This document shows, one piece after another, positions 17,471 to 26,476 of a stretch of 58,054 bases of DNA. The stretch's first letter is position 1, and the number at the start of each line of letters is the position of its first letter. Below the pieces are notes generated by a model. The model made no database searches. It saw only the letters and a program-made list of their open reading frames with translations, and was not told the origin of the DNA. The position numbers and the translations under genes are program-made. Origin of the DNA: Bradyrhizobium valentinum (GTDB taxonomy: Bacteria > Pseudomonadota > Alphaproteobacteria > Rhizobiales > Xanthobacteraceae); the NCBI RefSeq assembly GCF_001440405.1, contig NZ_LLXX01000060.1, positions 1 through 58,054 of the forward strand, given 5' to 3'.

Positions 17471-18511
17471 TCACGCCCCCAGCGCGACCTTGCGGAACGC
17501 CCTGACCAGCGCCCCCTCCAGCTTCCCCTCCATGCCGCAGAGGATCTGGTAGGCGTCCTGCCGGGACATCGGCGGCCTGTAGGGCCTGGACTCGACGAGC
17601 GCGGCGAAGATATCCGAGATCGTCAGCAATCGGACCAGATCGGAAATCTGCGAGGCCGCCAGTCCGTCCGGATAGCCGGAGCCGTCAAGATATTCATGAT
17701 GGTGCCGCACGCCGTCCAGAATTTCCGGACTGATGCCCGATACGCCCTTGAGCAGATCATATCCGATCACGGGATGACGCCTGATGATCTCTTCCTCCTC
17801 GGCGTCGAGGCGTCCCGGCTTGTCCAGGATCGACAGCGGGATACGCGCCTTGCCGATGTCGTGGAGGGTCGCCGCCATTCCGAGCCGCGAGACGTCCCCG
17901 TCGGAGAATCCGACATCGAGGCCGAAGGCGACCGCAACACCTGTTACAAGCAGGCAGTGCTGAAACGTACCCTCATGATAGCGACGCACCTCGTCGAGCC
18001 ACGACGAAAGCCCATCCTTCCCGACGCGGGTGATGATCTTCGACGTCGCGCGCTTCGCATCGACAAGCTTCAGTGGCCTGCCGCGGCGCACATCCGAAAA
18101 CATCGAGGCGAAGGCCGCCGCACCTTGGTCCATCTCCACTGCCGGATCTGCAGCGTTGTCTTCCGCGGCCGCTTCCGCCGCTTCGATCTGCGCAACCTTG
18201 AGAATGGCCTCCTTGGGACGCGAAATCACCGAGGTCGCGCCGAGCGCATGGGCCTGCGCAACCATCGAACGGGAAAGGTTGTGAACGACGAACAGCTTCT
18301 CGGGAATGCCGGCAAGCTCGTGCAAGATGAACTTGAGCTGATCGACGCGAGGCATCTGCCGCAGGTCGATGTCGACCATCAGCACGCCATGCGACCTGAT
18401 CCCGGTGCCGTCGCCGCCCAGCACCCAGGGGACCACGGCATGTTGCGGTTCGAGCATGGCGCGAATCGCCGGTAACTTCGTCGGTTCGTCTGTGACAAAA
18501 TAGACGAGCAT
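17471..18511 (-). CDS. HD-GYP domain protein, probable c-di-GMP phosphodiesterase
   Basis: 346-aa cytoplasmic protein. Residues 1-105 resemble a degenerate receiver-like domain (VLMVDIDLRQMP, ATSVISRPKEAIL). The HD-GYP domain covers about 180-330, with H217-D218 in LHDIGKARIP, the paired histidines of RHHHEYLDG, and the signature GYP at 279-281 in GSGYPDG. All metal-binding residues that I can check are present, so hydrolysis of cyclic di-GMP is likely. The receiver-like part lacks an obvious DD...D...K set; its DID at 47-49 may be the phosphorylation-pocket remnant. Divergent from the GH16 gene. Confidence 0.9.
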   Translation of the reverse strand: MLVYFVTDEPTKLPAIRAMLEPQHAVVPWVLGGDGTGIRSHGVLMVDIDLRQMPRVDQLKFILHELAGIPEKLFVVHNLSRSMVAQAHALGATSVISRPKEAILKVAQIEAAEAAAEDNAADPAVEMDQGAAAFASMFSDVRRGRPLKLVDAKRATSKIITRVGKDGLSSWLDEVRRYHEGTFQHCLLVTGVAVAFGLDVGFSDGDVSRLGMAATLHDIGKARIPLSILDKPGRLDAEEEEIIRRHPVIGYDLLKGVSGISPEILDGVRHHHEYLDGSGYPDGLAASQISDLVRLLTISDIFAALVESRPYRPPMSRQDAYQILCGMEGKLEGALVRAFRKVALGA

Positions 18512-18763
18512 CCAAGAACTTCCGTCCGCCGTACTATTTGAGGTAGCTACCCTTCAAAATTGAAGCACTGAAAAGATAATGAACTATCTGCCGGTGATTC
18601 CGGACAACGAACCCCGCACTTGGCGCCATCGGCATCTCAAGCATTAATCAACCTCAAACTTGGCTACCTTGCCGTTAAGCATCTACCTCGTATAACTACG
18701 TACCTCGAACAGGTGAATATGTCGGTCGGGCTCTGAAGGGTCGTCAGATCGAGGGCATTATCA

Positions 18764-19786
18764 GTGAGTGACCTCCTGTCGTCTCGAAGCGAACCGGGAA
18801 CCGAGAGATTGACGCTGTGCGCCTTGGCCTCGATCGGCTGCCTGTTCGCCGCCGGCCCGGCGTTCGCGCAGGCCGATCTCGCCGCCGCTACAACCAAACT
18901 CACGCTGCAGGTCGCGACCGCCATGCTCGGCGAACAATGCCGCCGCATCGAAGCGCCGGACCCCGCGTCGCTTGCTTCGGTATCATTGCACCGAACCTTC
19001 CACGATGATTTCGACGCCCATCCCCTGCTGGACCAAAGATGGGCGTCGTATTACGCCGGCGGCCCCACCTGGCCGGAGGCGCGCTATTGGGGCGGCGAAG
19101 GCTCCGACTTCAGGCGCAAGAGCACCTATAATGGCGAGCAGCAGATCTATGTCGATCCGCGCTATGGCGGGCTGGAAACAACGCCGCTGGGCCTCGATCC
19201 GTTCAAGGTCAAGGACGGCATACTCTCGATCATAGCCAGCCGCACCCCGCCGGCGCTGAAGGCCGTGCTGTTCAACAATGAATATATTTCGGGCATCCTG
19301 ACGACGCAGGGCCGGTTTGCCCAGCAGTATGGATATTTCGAAATCCGCGCCAAGATACCGGTCGGCGTCGGCGTGTGGCCGGCGTTCTGGATGCTCGCCG
19401 ATGACGGCGGCTGGCCGCCGGAAGTCGACATCATGGAGGGCCGCGGGCAACGGCCGGGCGACATCGTGATGACGACGCATTGGCGGATACCGGAGACGCA
19501 GCGCGTGGAACGCTGCGGGTTCGACTTCATTGTGCCGGACGCCCCGACCGCGTTTCACGACTACGGCGTGCTGTGGCAGCCGGATCGCATCACCTATTTC
19601 ATCGACCGCCGGCCGGTCTCCGAGATCAAGGTCCCCGTCGGCTTCGGCGTGCCCATGTATATGATCGTAAACCTCGCCATGGGCTCGAAGACTCTCGAGG
19701 CCGTGGGATTCGTCGACGGCGAGTCGCCCGCGATCGTCGCATTCGAGATCGACAGGATATCCGCCTACCAGATCGACGAACGCTGA
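18764..19786 (+). CDS. Exported glycoside hydrolase family 16
   Basis: 340-aa beta-glucanase-like enzyme of GH16. GTG start preceded by GAGGG. Residues 1-36 form a signal peptide (LTLCALASIGCLFAAGPAFAQA). The catalytic motif is EVDIME with E220, D222 and E225: the ExDxxE form of laminarinase-type GH16 rather than the ExDxE of lichenases. Further family marks are YFEIRAKIPVGVGVWPAFWML and the C-terminal PMYMIVNLAMG. It acts outside the cytoplasm on a beta-glucan or similar polysaccharide; the substrate is not certain. The next gene, GH1, starts 9 bases after its stop, so they form an operon. Confidence 0.92.
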   Translation: MSDLLSSRSEPGTERLTLCALASIGCLFAAGPAFAQADLAAATTKLTLQVATAMLGEQCRRIEAPDPASLASVSLHRTFHDDFDAHPLLDQRWASYYAGGPTWPEARYWGGEGSDFRRKSTYNGEQQIYVDPRYGGLETTPLGLDPFKVKDGILSIIASRTPPALKAVLFNNEYISGILTTQGRFAQQYGYFEIRAKIPVGVGVWPAFWMLADDGGWPPEVDIMEGRGQRPGDIVMTTHWRIPETQRVERCGFDFIVPDAPTAFHDYGVLWQPDRITYFIDRRPVSEIKVPVGFGVPMYMIVNLAMGSKTLEAVGFVDGESPAIVAFEIDRISAYQIDER

Positions 19787-19795
19787 CCGGAGATA

Positions 19796-21262
19796 ATGAT
19801 GTTCGGAAAATTCTCGCGCCGCCATTTTGCGAAGCTTGCAGGCTTGTCGGCGCTCGGAATGGCGGCGCAACCCTCTGACGCCGCGGCGCAGCCGGCAGCC
19901 GAGCGGCCCGCGCCTGCGAGTTTTCCGAAAGACTTCGTGTGGGGCACCGCCACCTCGGCCTATCAGATCGAAGGCGCGGTGAACGAAGACGGCCGCGGCC
20001 GCTCGATCTGGGATACGTTCGCGCACACGCCCGGCAAGATCGAGGACAAGACCACCGGCGATTTCGCTAACGATCACTACCACCGCTACAAGGAAGACAT
20101 CGGCCTGATCAGGGAATTGGGCGCAAAGGCCTACCGGTTTTCGATCGCGTGGCCGCGGGTGTTTCCGGAAGGAACGGGTAAGCCGAACCCCAAGGGCCTC
20201 GACTTCTATGACCGCCTCGTCGACGAACTGCTCAAGCAGGGCATCGAGCCGTATGCGACGCTCTATCACTGGGATCTGCCGCAGGCGCTGGAAGATCGGG
20301 TCGGCGGTTGGCGATCCAGCGAAACGTCGAAAGCATTCGGGGATTATGCCGGCCACGTGGCGGCGCGTATCACCGATCGCGTCAGGTCGATCTTCACGAT
20401 CAATGAAGCCGGAAGGTTCGTGAATTTCGGTTATGGATGGGGCATCGACGCCCCCGGCCTAAAGCTGCCGGATGCGGAAGTAAATCAGGTCCGCCACCAT
20501 GTGGCGCTGGCGCATGGTCTTGCGGTGCAGGCAATCCGCGCGCATGGGCGCGCGGGCACCAAGGTGGGTCCGGCCGAAAACATCGCGGCCTGCGTGCCCG
20601 CGTTCGACACGCCGGAAAACGTTCGTGCCGCCGAGATCGCGACGCGCGAATTGAACTCGGGCTTGCTCGGCGTCATCCTGGAGGGCAAATACACCGACGG
20701 GTTTCTGCAGTTCGCCGGCAAGGACGCGCCGAAATTCACCGCCGACGAACTGAAGATCATTTCGCAGCCGAACGATTTCGTCGGCCTCAACATCTACGCG
20801 CCGCAATTCTATATCGCCGCTTCCGACAAGCCGCCGGGCTGGAGCGTGCTGCCGTTCCCCGCCTCGTTCCCGCACATGAATTCGGAATGGCTGCGCGTGG
20901 GACCGGAGACGATCTACTGGGCGCCGCGGCTGGCGGCAAAGGTCTGGAACATCGAGACGATCTACATCAGCGAGAATGGCACCTCGTCGGAGGACAAGCT
21001 TCGCGCCGACGGCCAGGTCTACGACCTCGATCGCATCATGTACCTGCGCAATTATCTCAGGCAATTGCAGCGCGCGACGTCAGAGGGCGTGCCGGTGCGC
21101 GGCTATTTCCTCTGGAGCCTGATGGACAATTTCGAATGGATCTATGGCTACGAGAAGCGCTTCGGGCTCTACCATGTCGACTTCGAGACGCAGCGCCGGA
21201 CGCCGAAACTGAGCGTCGCCTTCTATCGCGACGTGGTGGCGCGGAATGCGATCGGCGTCTGA
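19796..21262 (+). CDS. GH1 beta-glucosidase with Tat signal
   Basis: 488-aa family 1 glycosidase (retaining beta-glucosidase). N-terminal twin-arginine signal SRRHFAKLAG followed by an AAQPSDAAA cleavage region sends it to the periplasm folded. Domain start is FVWGTATSAYQIEGA. The acid/base glutamate is E204 in TINEAGRF; family members normally have NEP, so proline is replaced by alanine. The nucleophile is E393 in ISENGTS, and GYFLWSLMDNFEW is the C-terminal signature. Two adjacent ATGs exist; the second (19799) has better spacing to GGAG. It would cleave oligosaccharides released by the GH16 partner. Confidence 0.93.
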   Translation: MMFGKFSRRHFAKLAGLSALGMAAQPSDAAAQPAAERPAPASFPKDFVWGTATSAYQIEGAVNEDGRGRSIWDTFAHTPGKIEDKTTGDFANDHYHRYKEDIGLIRELGAKAYRFSIAWPRVFPEGTGKPNPKGLDFYDRLVDELLKQGIEPYATLYHWDLPQALEDRVGGWRSSETSKAFGDYAGHVAARITDRVRSIFTINEAGRFVNFGYGWGIDAPGLKLPDAEVNQVRHHVALAHGLAVQAIRAHGRAGTKVGPAENIAACVPAFDTPENVRAAEIATRELNSGLLGVILEGKYTDGFLQFAGKDAPKFTADELKIISQPNDFVGLNIYAPQFYIAASDKPPGWSVLPFPASFPHMNSEWLRVGPETIYWAPRLAAKVWNIETIYISENGTSSEDKLRADGQVYDLDRIMYLRNYLRQLQRATSEGVPVRGYFLWSLMDNFEWIYGYEKRFGLYHVDFETQRRTPKLSVAFYRDVVARNAIGV

Positions 21263-21277
21263 CGCCGGCAGCCGGCC

Positions 21278-21511
21278 TCAATACCTCGCGGCCTGCCGGA
21301 TTGACGCCGGGACCTCGGTGATGGGCCGCTGCTGGCCGTCGATTGCCACAGTCGCGGCGGGTTCATGCGCCAGCTTGCGTGATGATTCGTGACTGACGAA
21401 TACGCCTGCAGCCGTGAGCATCAGCACGACATAAAGGGCGAACATGCCGCCGACCCATTTCCAATAAATCCGGCGGGCGTCAGGGGTAAGGCTTTCAAGT
21501 AATCGGCGCAT
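21278..21511 (-). CDS. Small single-span membrane protein
   Basis: 77-aa protein with one membrane segment at about residues 20-42 (MFALYVVLMLTAAGVFVS) and a short periplasmic-like tail. Start at 21511 chosen for the strong GAGGAGG site just before it. No family recognised. Its stop lies 16 bases from the GH1 stop (convergent). It is divergent from the HTH gene, sharing an upstream region with a CRP-like site. Confidence 0.65.
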   Translation of the reverse strand: MRRLLESLTPDARRIYWKWVGGMFALYVVLMLTAAGVFVSHESSRKLAHEPAATVAIDGQQRPITEVPASIRQAARY

Positions 21512-21571
21512 GGTTACCTCCTCATCAGGAAACCTAATGGGCTGCGTATAGCCCCCACGCCAGATACGGTG

Positions 21572-21587
21572 TGTGACGCACTTCACA
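21572..21587. promoter_or_regulatory. CRP-like site TGTGA-N6-TCACA
   Basis: TGTGACGCACTTCACA is a perfect match to the TGTGA-N6-TCACA consensus of CRP-family regulators. It lies between the divergent small membrane protein and HTH genes, 25 bases before the GTG of the latter. The regulator in this organism is not known from the sequence. A second dyad, GGGCT-N6-AGCCC, is at 21539-21554. Confidence 0.5.
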
Positions 21588-21612
21588 GATGTTGATTAGT
21601 AATGGAGAACCC

Positions 21613-21933
21613 GTGACCGGAGCGGAATTGAAGAAACTTCGCGAGCATCTCGGTGAGGCCATTGGCCAGCCGCTGTCGGTGGCCGACATGGCCAAACTCT
21701 GCGGGCTGCCGCCCGCTGATGGCGCCGACACCATCCGCAGATGGGAGGTCACCGGCCCGACCGGACCCGTGGCGGAGCTGCTGCGCATCCTGGCGATGGC
21801 CAGCGACCACTATCCGATCCTCGAAATGTTCAACGTGTTCGACCGCCACGACGTCCCGGTGAAGGACCGCCCCGCCCGCCGGCAAGCCTTCCGCGAGCAG
21901 ATGCGCAGCGACGTACGGCGCCGCATTGGTTAA
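21613..21933 (+). CDS. Small HTH (XRE-like) DNA-binding protein
   Basis: 106-aa protein with a helix-turn-helix of the Cro/CI type at about residues 1-55: TGAELKKLREHLG, then LSVADMAKLCGLPPADGADTIRRWE, the pattern used by plant-associated alphaproteobacterial regulators of this size. GTG at 21613 chosen because GGAG lies 5 nt before it; an in-frame ATG at 21589 has no ribosome site. The C-terminal half is basic and helical. Target unknown, possibly its own divergent promoter region. Confidence 0.65.
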   Translation: MTGAELKKLREHLGEAIGQPLSVADMAKLCGLPPADGADTIRRWEVTGPTGPVAELLRILAMASDHYPILEMFNVFDRHDVPVKDRPARRQAFREQMRSDVRRRIG

Positions 21934-21957
21934 GCAAAGCTTGCCCGGAGGCTTTGC
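21934..21957. terminator. Hairpin after the HTH gene
   Basis: GCAAAGC (21934-21940) and GCTTTGC (21951-21957) directly after the stop codon, loop of 10. No T-run, so weak support. Confidence 0.35.
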
Positions 21958-22049
21958 GGGACCTCGAAAATTAAGCCTTTCCTAACCTTTGATTAGGCCT
22001 TCATTAAGTACAAAAAACGTTTGTCTGCCAATAGGTTGGGTTCGCCCCC

Positions 22050-22071
22050 GCTGTCGCCTCCAGGTGACAGC
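22050..22071 (+). promoter_or_regulatory. Leader hairpin upstream of the outer-membrane protein gene
   Basis: GCTGTCGCCT and AGGTGACAGC form a 10-bp stem (one G-T pair) with a 2-base loop, 88 bases before the ATG, followed by ATTTTAGG. It could stabilise the mRNA or attenuate; function not shown. Confidence 0.35.
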
Positions 22072-22158
22072 ATTTTAGGTAAATGCCGTCTATGTGCGTG
22101 GGCCATGGATGGCGCCCTGCACGAGGGTGTCGCCGAACGGTTTTCGGAGACCAACACA

Positions 22159-22884
22159 ATGAAGAAGATCCTCGCAGCCCTCGTGGCCATCGCAGCCCTC
22201 ACCGCCGCCGCGCCCGCCCTTGGCGCCGATCTTGGTGCGCGCTCCTACTACAAACAGCCGCCCGTCTATGCGGCGCCGCTCTACAACTGGACCGGCTTCT
22301 ATCTCGGCGTCCATCTCGGCGGCGCCTTTAGCGGCAGCCACGACTTCAACGGCGCGGTGCTGAGCGATTCCAGCGCCCGGCTGCTCGGCGGCGTTCAGGC
22401 CGGCCTCGATTGGCAATTCGCGCAGAACTGGGTGCTCGGCACCGAGGGTCAGTATTCCTGGCTCGGCAAGAACAACCTCTCCGCCAGCTTCCCCGGCGGT
22501 TACGTCTACACCAACGATCAGCGCGGCCTCGGCTCGGTCACGGCCCGCATCGGCTACACCTGGGGTCCGGGCCTGCTCTATGTCAAAGGCGGTTACGCCT
22601 ATTCCGACAACCGCGAGAGACTGACCCTGGCCGGCGCTCCGATCCCCTTCCTGCTCGATGGCAACCACAGCCACGGCTATACCGTCGGCGCCGGCGTCGA
22701 ATACATGCTCGCCCCGAACTGGTCGGTTAAAGGCGAGTACATGTATTACGACTTCGGCAGCAGCCGCTTTGTGAGCCCTGGCGCGCTGACGCCGTACGGA
22801 AACTTCCACAATGACGACCACACGCTGAAGGCCGGCGTCAACTATCGCTTCAACTTCGCCAGTCCGGTGGTGGCGCGCTACTGA
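22159..22884 (+). CDS. Outer-membrane beta-barrel protein (Omp25/31-like porin family)
   Basis: 241-aa outer-membrane protein. Signal peptide at residues 1-23 (KKILAALVAIAALTAAAPALGA). The mature part opens with YNWTGFYLGVHLGGAFSG and ends VNYRFNFASPVVARY, with alternating hydrophobic strands and a terminal aromatic residue, as in the 8-stranded barrels of rhizobia and Brucella (Omp25/Omp31 group). ATG at 22159 has GGAG 8 nt before it. A strong terminator follows. Monocistronic. Structural rather than enzymatic; ligand unknown. Confidence 0.92.
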   Translation: MKKILAALVAIAALTAAAPALGADLGARSYYKQPPVYAAPLYNWTGFYLGVHLGGAFSGSHDFNGAVLSDSSARLLGGVQAGLDWQFAQNWVLGTEGQYSWLGKNNLSASFPGGYVYTNDQRGLGSVTARIGYTWGPGLLYVKGGYAYSDNRERLTLAGAPIPFLLDGNHSHGYTVGAGVEYMLAPNWSVKGEYMYYDFGSSRFVSPGALTPYGNFHNDDHTLKAGVNYRFNFASPVVARY

Positions 22885-22907
22885 GCGCTTTCAACTGCGA
22901 ATTGCGG

Positions 22908-22938
22908 AAGGCCGGCTTTCACACGCCGGCCTTTTTTA
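22908..22938 (+). terminator. Rho-independent terminator of the porin-like gene
   Basis: AAGGCCGGC (22908-22916) and GCCGGCCTT (22925-22933) with an 8-base loop, followed by a T-tract. Confidence 0.9.
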
Positions 22939-23111
22939 TTTTGGCTTTTCGACCTGCGTTTTCCGGTTCACGGAAAAAATCTGCTGCAACAAACCTGTGC
23001 AGCAAAAAATTATGGCGAAAAAAGTCTCGTTTTTCCAAACTTGTTAACCGGGTATCGCGATACTGCCGCGCGAGGAACATCCCAAGGTAGCGTAGACGGG
23101 GCAGCGGGCAG

Positions 23112-25232
23112 ATGGCGTTACGATCGAAATTGAGTCTCAAGGGTTTTGGCGTCAGAGGCAGTCTGTTTGCCGCCTTCGCCGTCATCGCCGGCATGGCGAT
23201 CGTCATCTCGGCCGGCGCCGGCCTGATGCTCGGGCGGCTTGGCGGGACGATGGTGGACTTAAGCGGACGGGACATTCCCCGCCTCGCCGCCAGTCTGCAA
23301 CTGTCGGCGCAGAGCGCGAGCCTCGCCAGCCAGGGGCCGGCACTGCTGGCCGCACGCACCGAGGCTGCGCTGAACGATCGAACCATGAAAATGAAGGAAA
23401 CCCAGGCGGTCGCGCTGCAGAAGCTTGGCGAGATCGTCGAGCTCGGTGCCGACAAGGCGGTCGTTGCGGCGCTCACCGAGAACATGAAGAACATCGATGA
23501 CGTGATCAAGAGCCTCGGCACGGCCGCGCGCGAGCGGCTCGAACTGGGCGCCCAGCACGAAAAACTCTATGAAGCGGTGCGCAAGGCGCAAAGGCGCTTC
23601 ATTTCCGCCGCCGCCCCCGCGGCGATCGACGGTCAGACCGAACTATACAGCATCTACGCCGCCCCTCTCTTCGTCCAGAACGATGCCATCAAGGGCCACA
23701 AAGCCGCCGACCAGCTCGGCGACATCGCCGCCAGCGGCAATCTGATCGCGTTCGACATGATCGCCGCGCTTTCGACCAATAGCGGCGACACGCTCGAAAC
23801 CATCGGTAAGGAATTCCGCACCGCGCAGGCGCGCGTGAAGGCGAATCTCGAATTGCTGCCCAAGACCACGGCGATGAACGTGGTTCGGAAAGCAACCCTG
23901 GACTTGCTGGCGCTCGGCGAAGGCAAGACCGGCGTCTTCAAGGTCCGCCAGCAGGAGCTGGACGCGGACGATTACGGCCAGACTATCCTGGAAGAGACCC
24001 GCAAGCTCAATGTCGGCCTCGGCATCAGCGTGCAGCAACTGGTCGACGCCGTGCGGAAGGAAACCGACGCCGCGGCCTGGCAGGCGCGCCAGGAGATTTC
24101 GTTCGGGACCATGGTCATGCTCGCCCTCGGCGTAATGACGCTGGTCGGCTCGATCCTGTTCGTCTGGCTCTATGTCGGCCGCAACATCCTGCGGCGGATC
24201 AGCAACCTGCAGCACTCGATGCAAGTGCTGTCCAGCGGCGACCTCGATTCGGAGGTCTATCAGAGCCATCAGCAGGACGAGATCGGCGCCATGGCGGACT
24301 CGCTGCAGGTGTTCCGCGAGAGCATGATCCAGAGCCGCGCGCTCTCTGCCGAGCAGGACAAGGACCGCATCGTCAAGGCCGAGCGCGCCAACCGCATGGA
24401 AGCCCGCATCGTCGAGTTCGAAAGCACCGTGCGCAACGCGCTCGAAAGCCTGCAGACTGCCGCGAGTTCGATGCAGTCGACCGCGAAGAGCATGTCGGCG
24501 ACCGCTGATCAATCCAGCGCGCTGGTGAGTGCGGTGGCGACGGCCGCCGAGCAGACTTCAGCCAACGTGCAGACGGTGTCGTCGGGCACCGAGGAATTGT
24601 CCTCCTCGATCGAGGAAATCGGCCGTCAGGTCATCACCTCGGCGGAGATCGCCCGCAAGGCGGTCGACGACGCCGGTGCGACCGATGCCACCATGCAGGG
24701 GCTAGCGGACAACGCCGCGCGGATCAGCGTGGTGGTCGATCTGATCCAGACCATCGCCTCGCAGACCAACCTGCTGGCGCTGAACGCCACCATCGAAGCC
24801 GCGCGCGCCGGCGATGCCGGCCGCGGCTTCGCCGTGGTCGCCTCCGAGGTGAAGAGCCTCGCCAACCAGACCGCAAAGGCGACCGACGAGATCCGCCAGC
24901 AGATCGTCAGCATGCAGACGGTGACGACATCGGCCGTCAGCGCAATCAGGAACATCAGCAACACGATCAGCGAGATCAACGAGGTGACCACCGCGATCGC
25001 GGCCGCGGTCGAGGAGCAGGGTGCGGCGACGCGCGAGATCGCGCGCAACATCCAGCACGCCGCCGGCGGCACCAGCGAGGTCTCCAGCAATATTGTCGGC
25101 GTCTCCAGTGCCTCGACGCAGGCCGGAACCGCCGCCGGTCAGGTGCTGACCGCCTCCGACGCGCTGCGCCGCGAGGCCGACGTGCTGCGTGAGGAAATCG
25201 ACGTGTTCCTGTCGAACATCCGCGCGGCGTAG
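23112..25232 (+). CDS. Methyl-accepting chemotaxis protein
   Basis: 706-aa transmembrane chemoreceptor. First membrane span about residues 17-38, periplasmic helical sensor region about 39-325 (long, compatible with a helical bimodular type but not assignable), second span about 330-352 ([20 protein letters not shown]), HAMP linker to about 410, then the cytoplasmic signalling domain with the hairpin tip [17 protein letters not shown] and [13 protein letters not shown]. No CheR/CheB tail pentapeptide is present at the C-terminus. No che genes are close, so it would feed a chemotaxis array encoded elsewhere. Confidence 0.95.
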   Translation: MALRSKLSLKGFGVRGSLFAAFAVIAGMAIVISAGAGLMLGRLGGTMVDLSGRDIPRLAASLQLSAQSASLASQGPALLAARTEAALNDRTMKMKETQAVALQKLGEIVELGADKAVVAALTENMKNIDDVIKSLGTAARERLELGAQHEKLYEAVRKAQRRFISAAAPAAIDGQTELYSIYAAPLFVQNDAIKGHKAADQLGDIAASGNLIAFDMIAALSTNSGDTLETIGKEFRTAQARVKANLELLPKTTAMNVVRKATLDLLALGEGKTGVFKVRQQELDADDYGQTILEETRKLNVGLGISVQQLVDAVRKETDAAAWQARQEISFGTMVMLALGVMTLVGSILFVWLYVGRNILRRISNLQHSMQVLSSGDLDSEVYQSHQQDEIGAMADSLQVFRESMIQSRALSAEQDKDRIVKAERANRMEARIVEFESTVRNALESLQTAASSMQSTAKSMSATADQSSALVSAVATAAEQTSANVQTVSSGTEELSSSIEEIGRQVITSAEIARKAVDDAGATDATMQGLADNAARISVVVDLIQTIASQTNLLALNATIEAARAGDAGRGFAVVASEVKSLANQTAKATDEIRQQIVSMQTVTTSAVSAIRNISNTISEINEVTTAIAAAVEEQGAATREIARNIQHAAGGTSEVSSNIVGVSSASTQAGTAAGQVLTASDALRREADVLREEIDVFLSNIRAA

Positions 25233-25243
25233 CAGCCACATAC

Positions 25244-25328
25244 GCCGTCATTCCGGGATGGTCCGAAGGACCAGACCCGGAATCTCGAGATTCCGGGTCT
25301 GGTGCTTGCGCACCATCCCGGAATGACC
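25244..25328. repeat. Palindromic repeat B, copy 4
   Basis: CGTCATTCCGGGATGG on the left, CCATCCCGGAATGAC on the right, core CGGAATCTCGAGATTCCG. Between the chemoreceptor and MBL genes, both on the plus strand; almost the same length as copy 1. Confidence 0.85.
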
Positions 25329-25381
25329 GCCAGCACTTTTTTCGGCTAGCGCCGCGCCGCCTCTGCCGCTAAGCCGGTAGC

Positions 25382-26443
25382 ATGCATTCGAAAACCGACA
25401 CGGTGCAGTCCTCGGCCGAGGCACTGCGATACCCCTTCGAGAACCACCCCGGCCACGATCAGGTCGTCGAGGTGGTGCCCGGCGTGCTCTGGGTCCGCCT
25501 CAAGCTGCCGTTCCGCCTCAACCACGTGAACATCTACCTGCTGGCCGACGGCGACGGCTGGGCGATGGTCGATTCCGGATTCGGCAATGAGGAATCCATT
25601 GCGGCCTGGACCACCCTGTTCGAGGGCCCGCTCCGGCATGTGAAGATCACGCGGCTGATCGTCACCCATTCGCATCCCGATCATGTCGGGCTGGCGGGCT
25701 GGATCGTCGAGCGCTTCGACTGCCCGCTGCAGATGTCGCAGGTCGAATATCTGCAGTCGGTCTATCACCAGAACCGCGGCACCGAGGAGCGGCGCAACGC
25801 GCAGCGGCTGTTCTTCCGCCGTCACGGCATGGACGAGAGCCTGACCGACAGGCTGCTCGGCCGCGGCCAGGACTATTTGAAGCGGGTTTCGGTGCTGCCG
25901 CCGTCCTATCGCCGCATCTCGCATGGCGACGAGGTCGTGATCGGCACGCGGCGTTTCAAGGTGATCACCGGCGGCGGCCATGCGCTCGACCAGGTGATGC
26001 TGTACTGCGCCGCCGACAAGCTGTTCCTGTCAGCCGACCAGGTGCTGAGCAAGATCTCGCCCAATGTCAGCGTCTGGGCGGTCGAGCCCGACCAGAACTC
26101 GCTCGGGGAATATCTGGCCTCGCTGGCGAGCCTCACCACCACGCTGCCTTACGACGTGATGGTGCTGCCCGGCCACGGCGTGCCGTTCTACGGGCTGAAG
26201 ACCCGCATCAAGCAGCTCGCCGATCATCACGAGGATCGCTGCCGCCTGATCGCGGAAGCCTGCCGGGAAGTGCCGCAGACCTCGAAGGAGCTGGTGCCGG
26301 TGGTGTTCCACAAGCACGTGCTGGACGAGCACCAGATGGGCTTTGCCGCCGGCGAACTGGTCGCCCACGTCAACTACATGCTGGTCGAGGGCCGCCTGAC
26401 CTCGGAGGTTGCCGAGGGCGTGCTGCGGTTCCGGACCACCTGA
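25382..26443 (+). CDS. MBL-fold metallo-hydrolase
   Basis: 353-aa metallo-beta-lactamase-fold enzyme, cytoplasmic. Metal motif THSHPDH with H96, H98, D100 and H101, further ligands likely in GGGHALDQ and in LPGHGVPF. The C-terminal extension of about 100 residues after the MBL core (HKHVLDEHQMGFAAGELVAHVNYM) matches the winged-helix-like tail of LACTB2/glyoxalase-II-like thioesterases. Substrate unknown; a thioester is possible. It starts 54 bases after repeat B copy 4 and converges with the malonyl-CoA decarboxylase gene. Confidence 0.9.
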   Translation: MHSKTDTVQSSAEALRYPFENHPGHDQVVEVVPGVLWVRLKLPFRLNHVNIYLLADGDGWAMVDSGFGNEESIAAWTTLFEGPLRHVKITRLIVTHSHPDHVGLAGWIVERFDCPLQMSQVEYLQSVYHQNRGTEERRNAQRLFFRRHGMDESLTDRLLGRGQDYLKRVSVLPPSYRRISHGDEVVIGTRRFKVITGGGHALDQVMLYCAADKLFLSADQVLSKISPNVSVWAVEPDQNSLGEYLASLASLTTTLPYDVMVLPGHGVPFYGLKTRIKQLADHHEDRCRLIAEACREVPQTSKELVPVVFHKHVLDEHQMGFAAGELVAHVNYMLVEGRLTSEVAEGVLRFRTT

Positions 26444-26476
26444 CCGGCCGGCATGCGCCGCCTCACTAACGGACCG

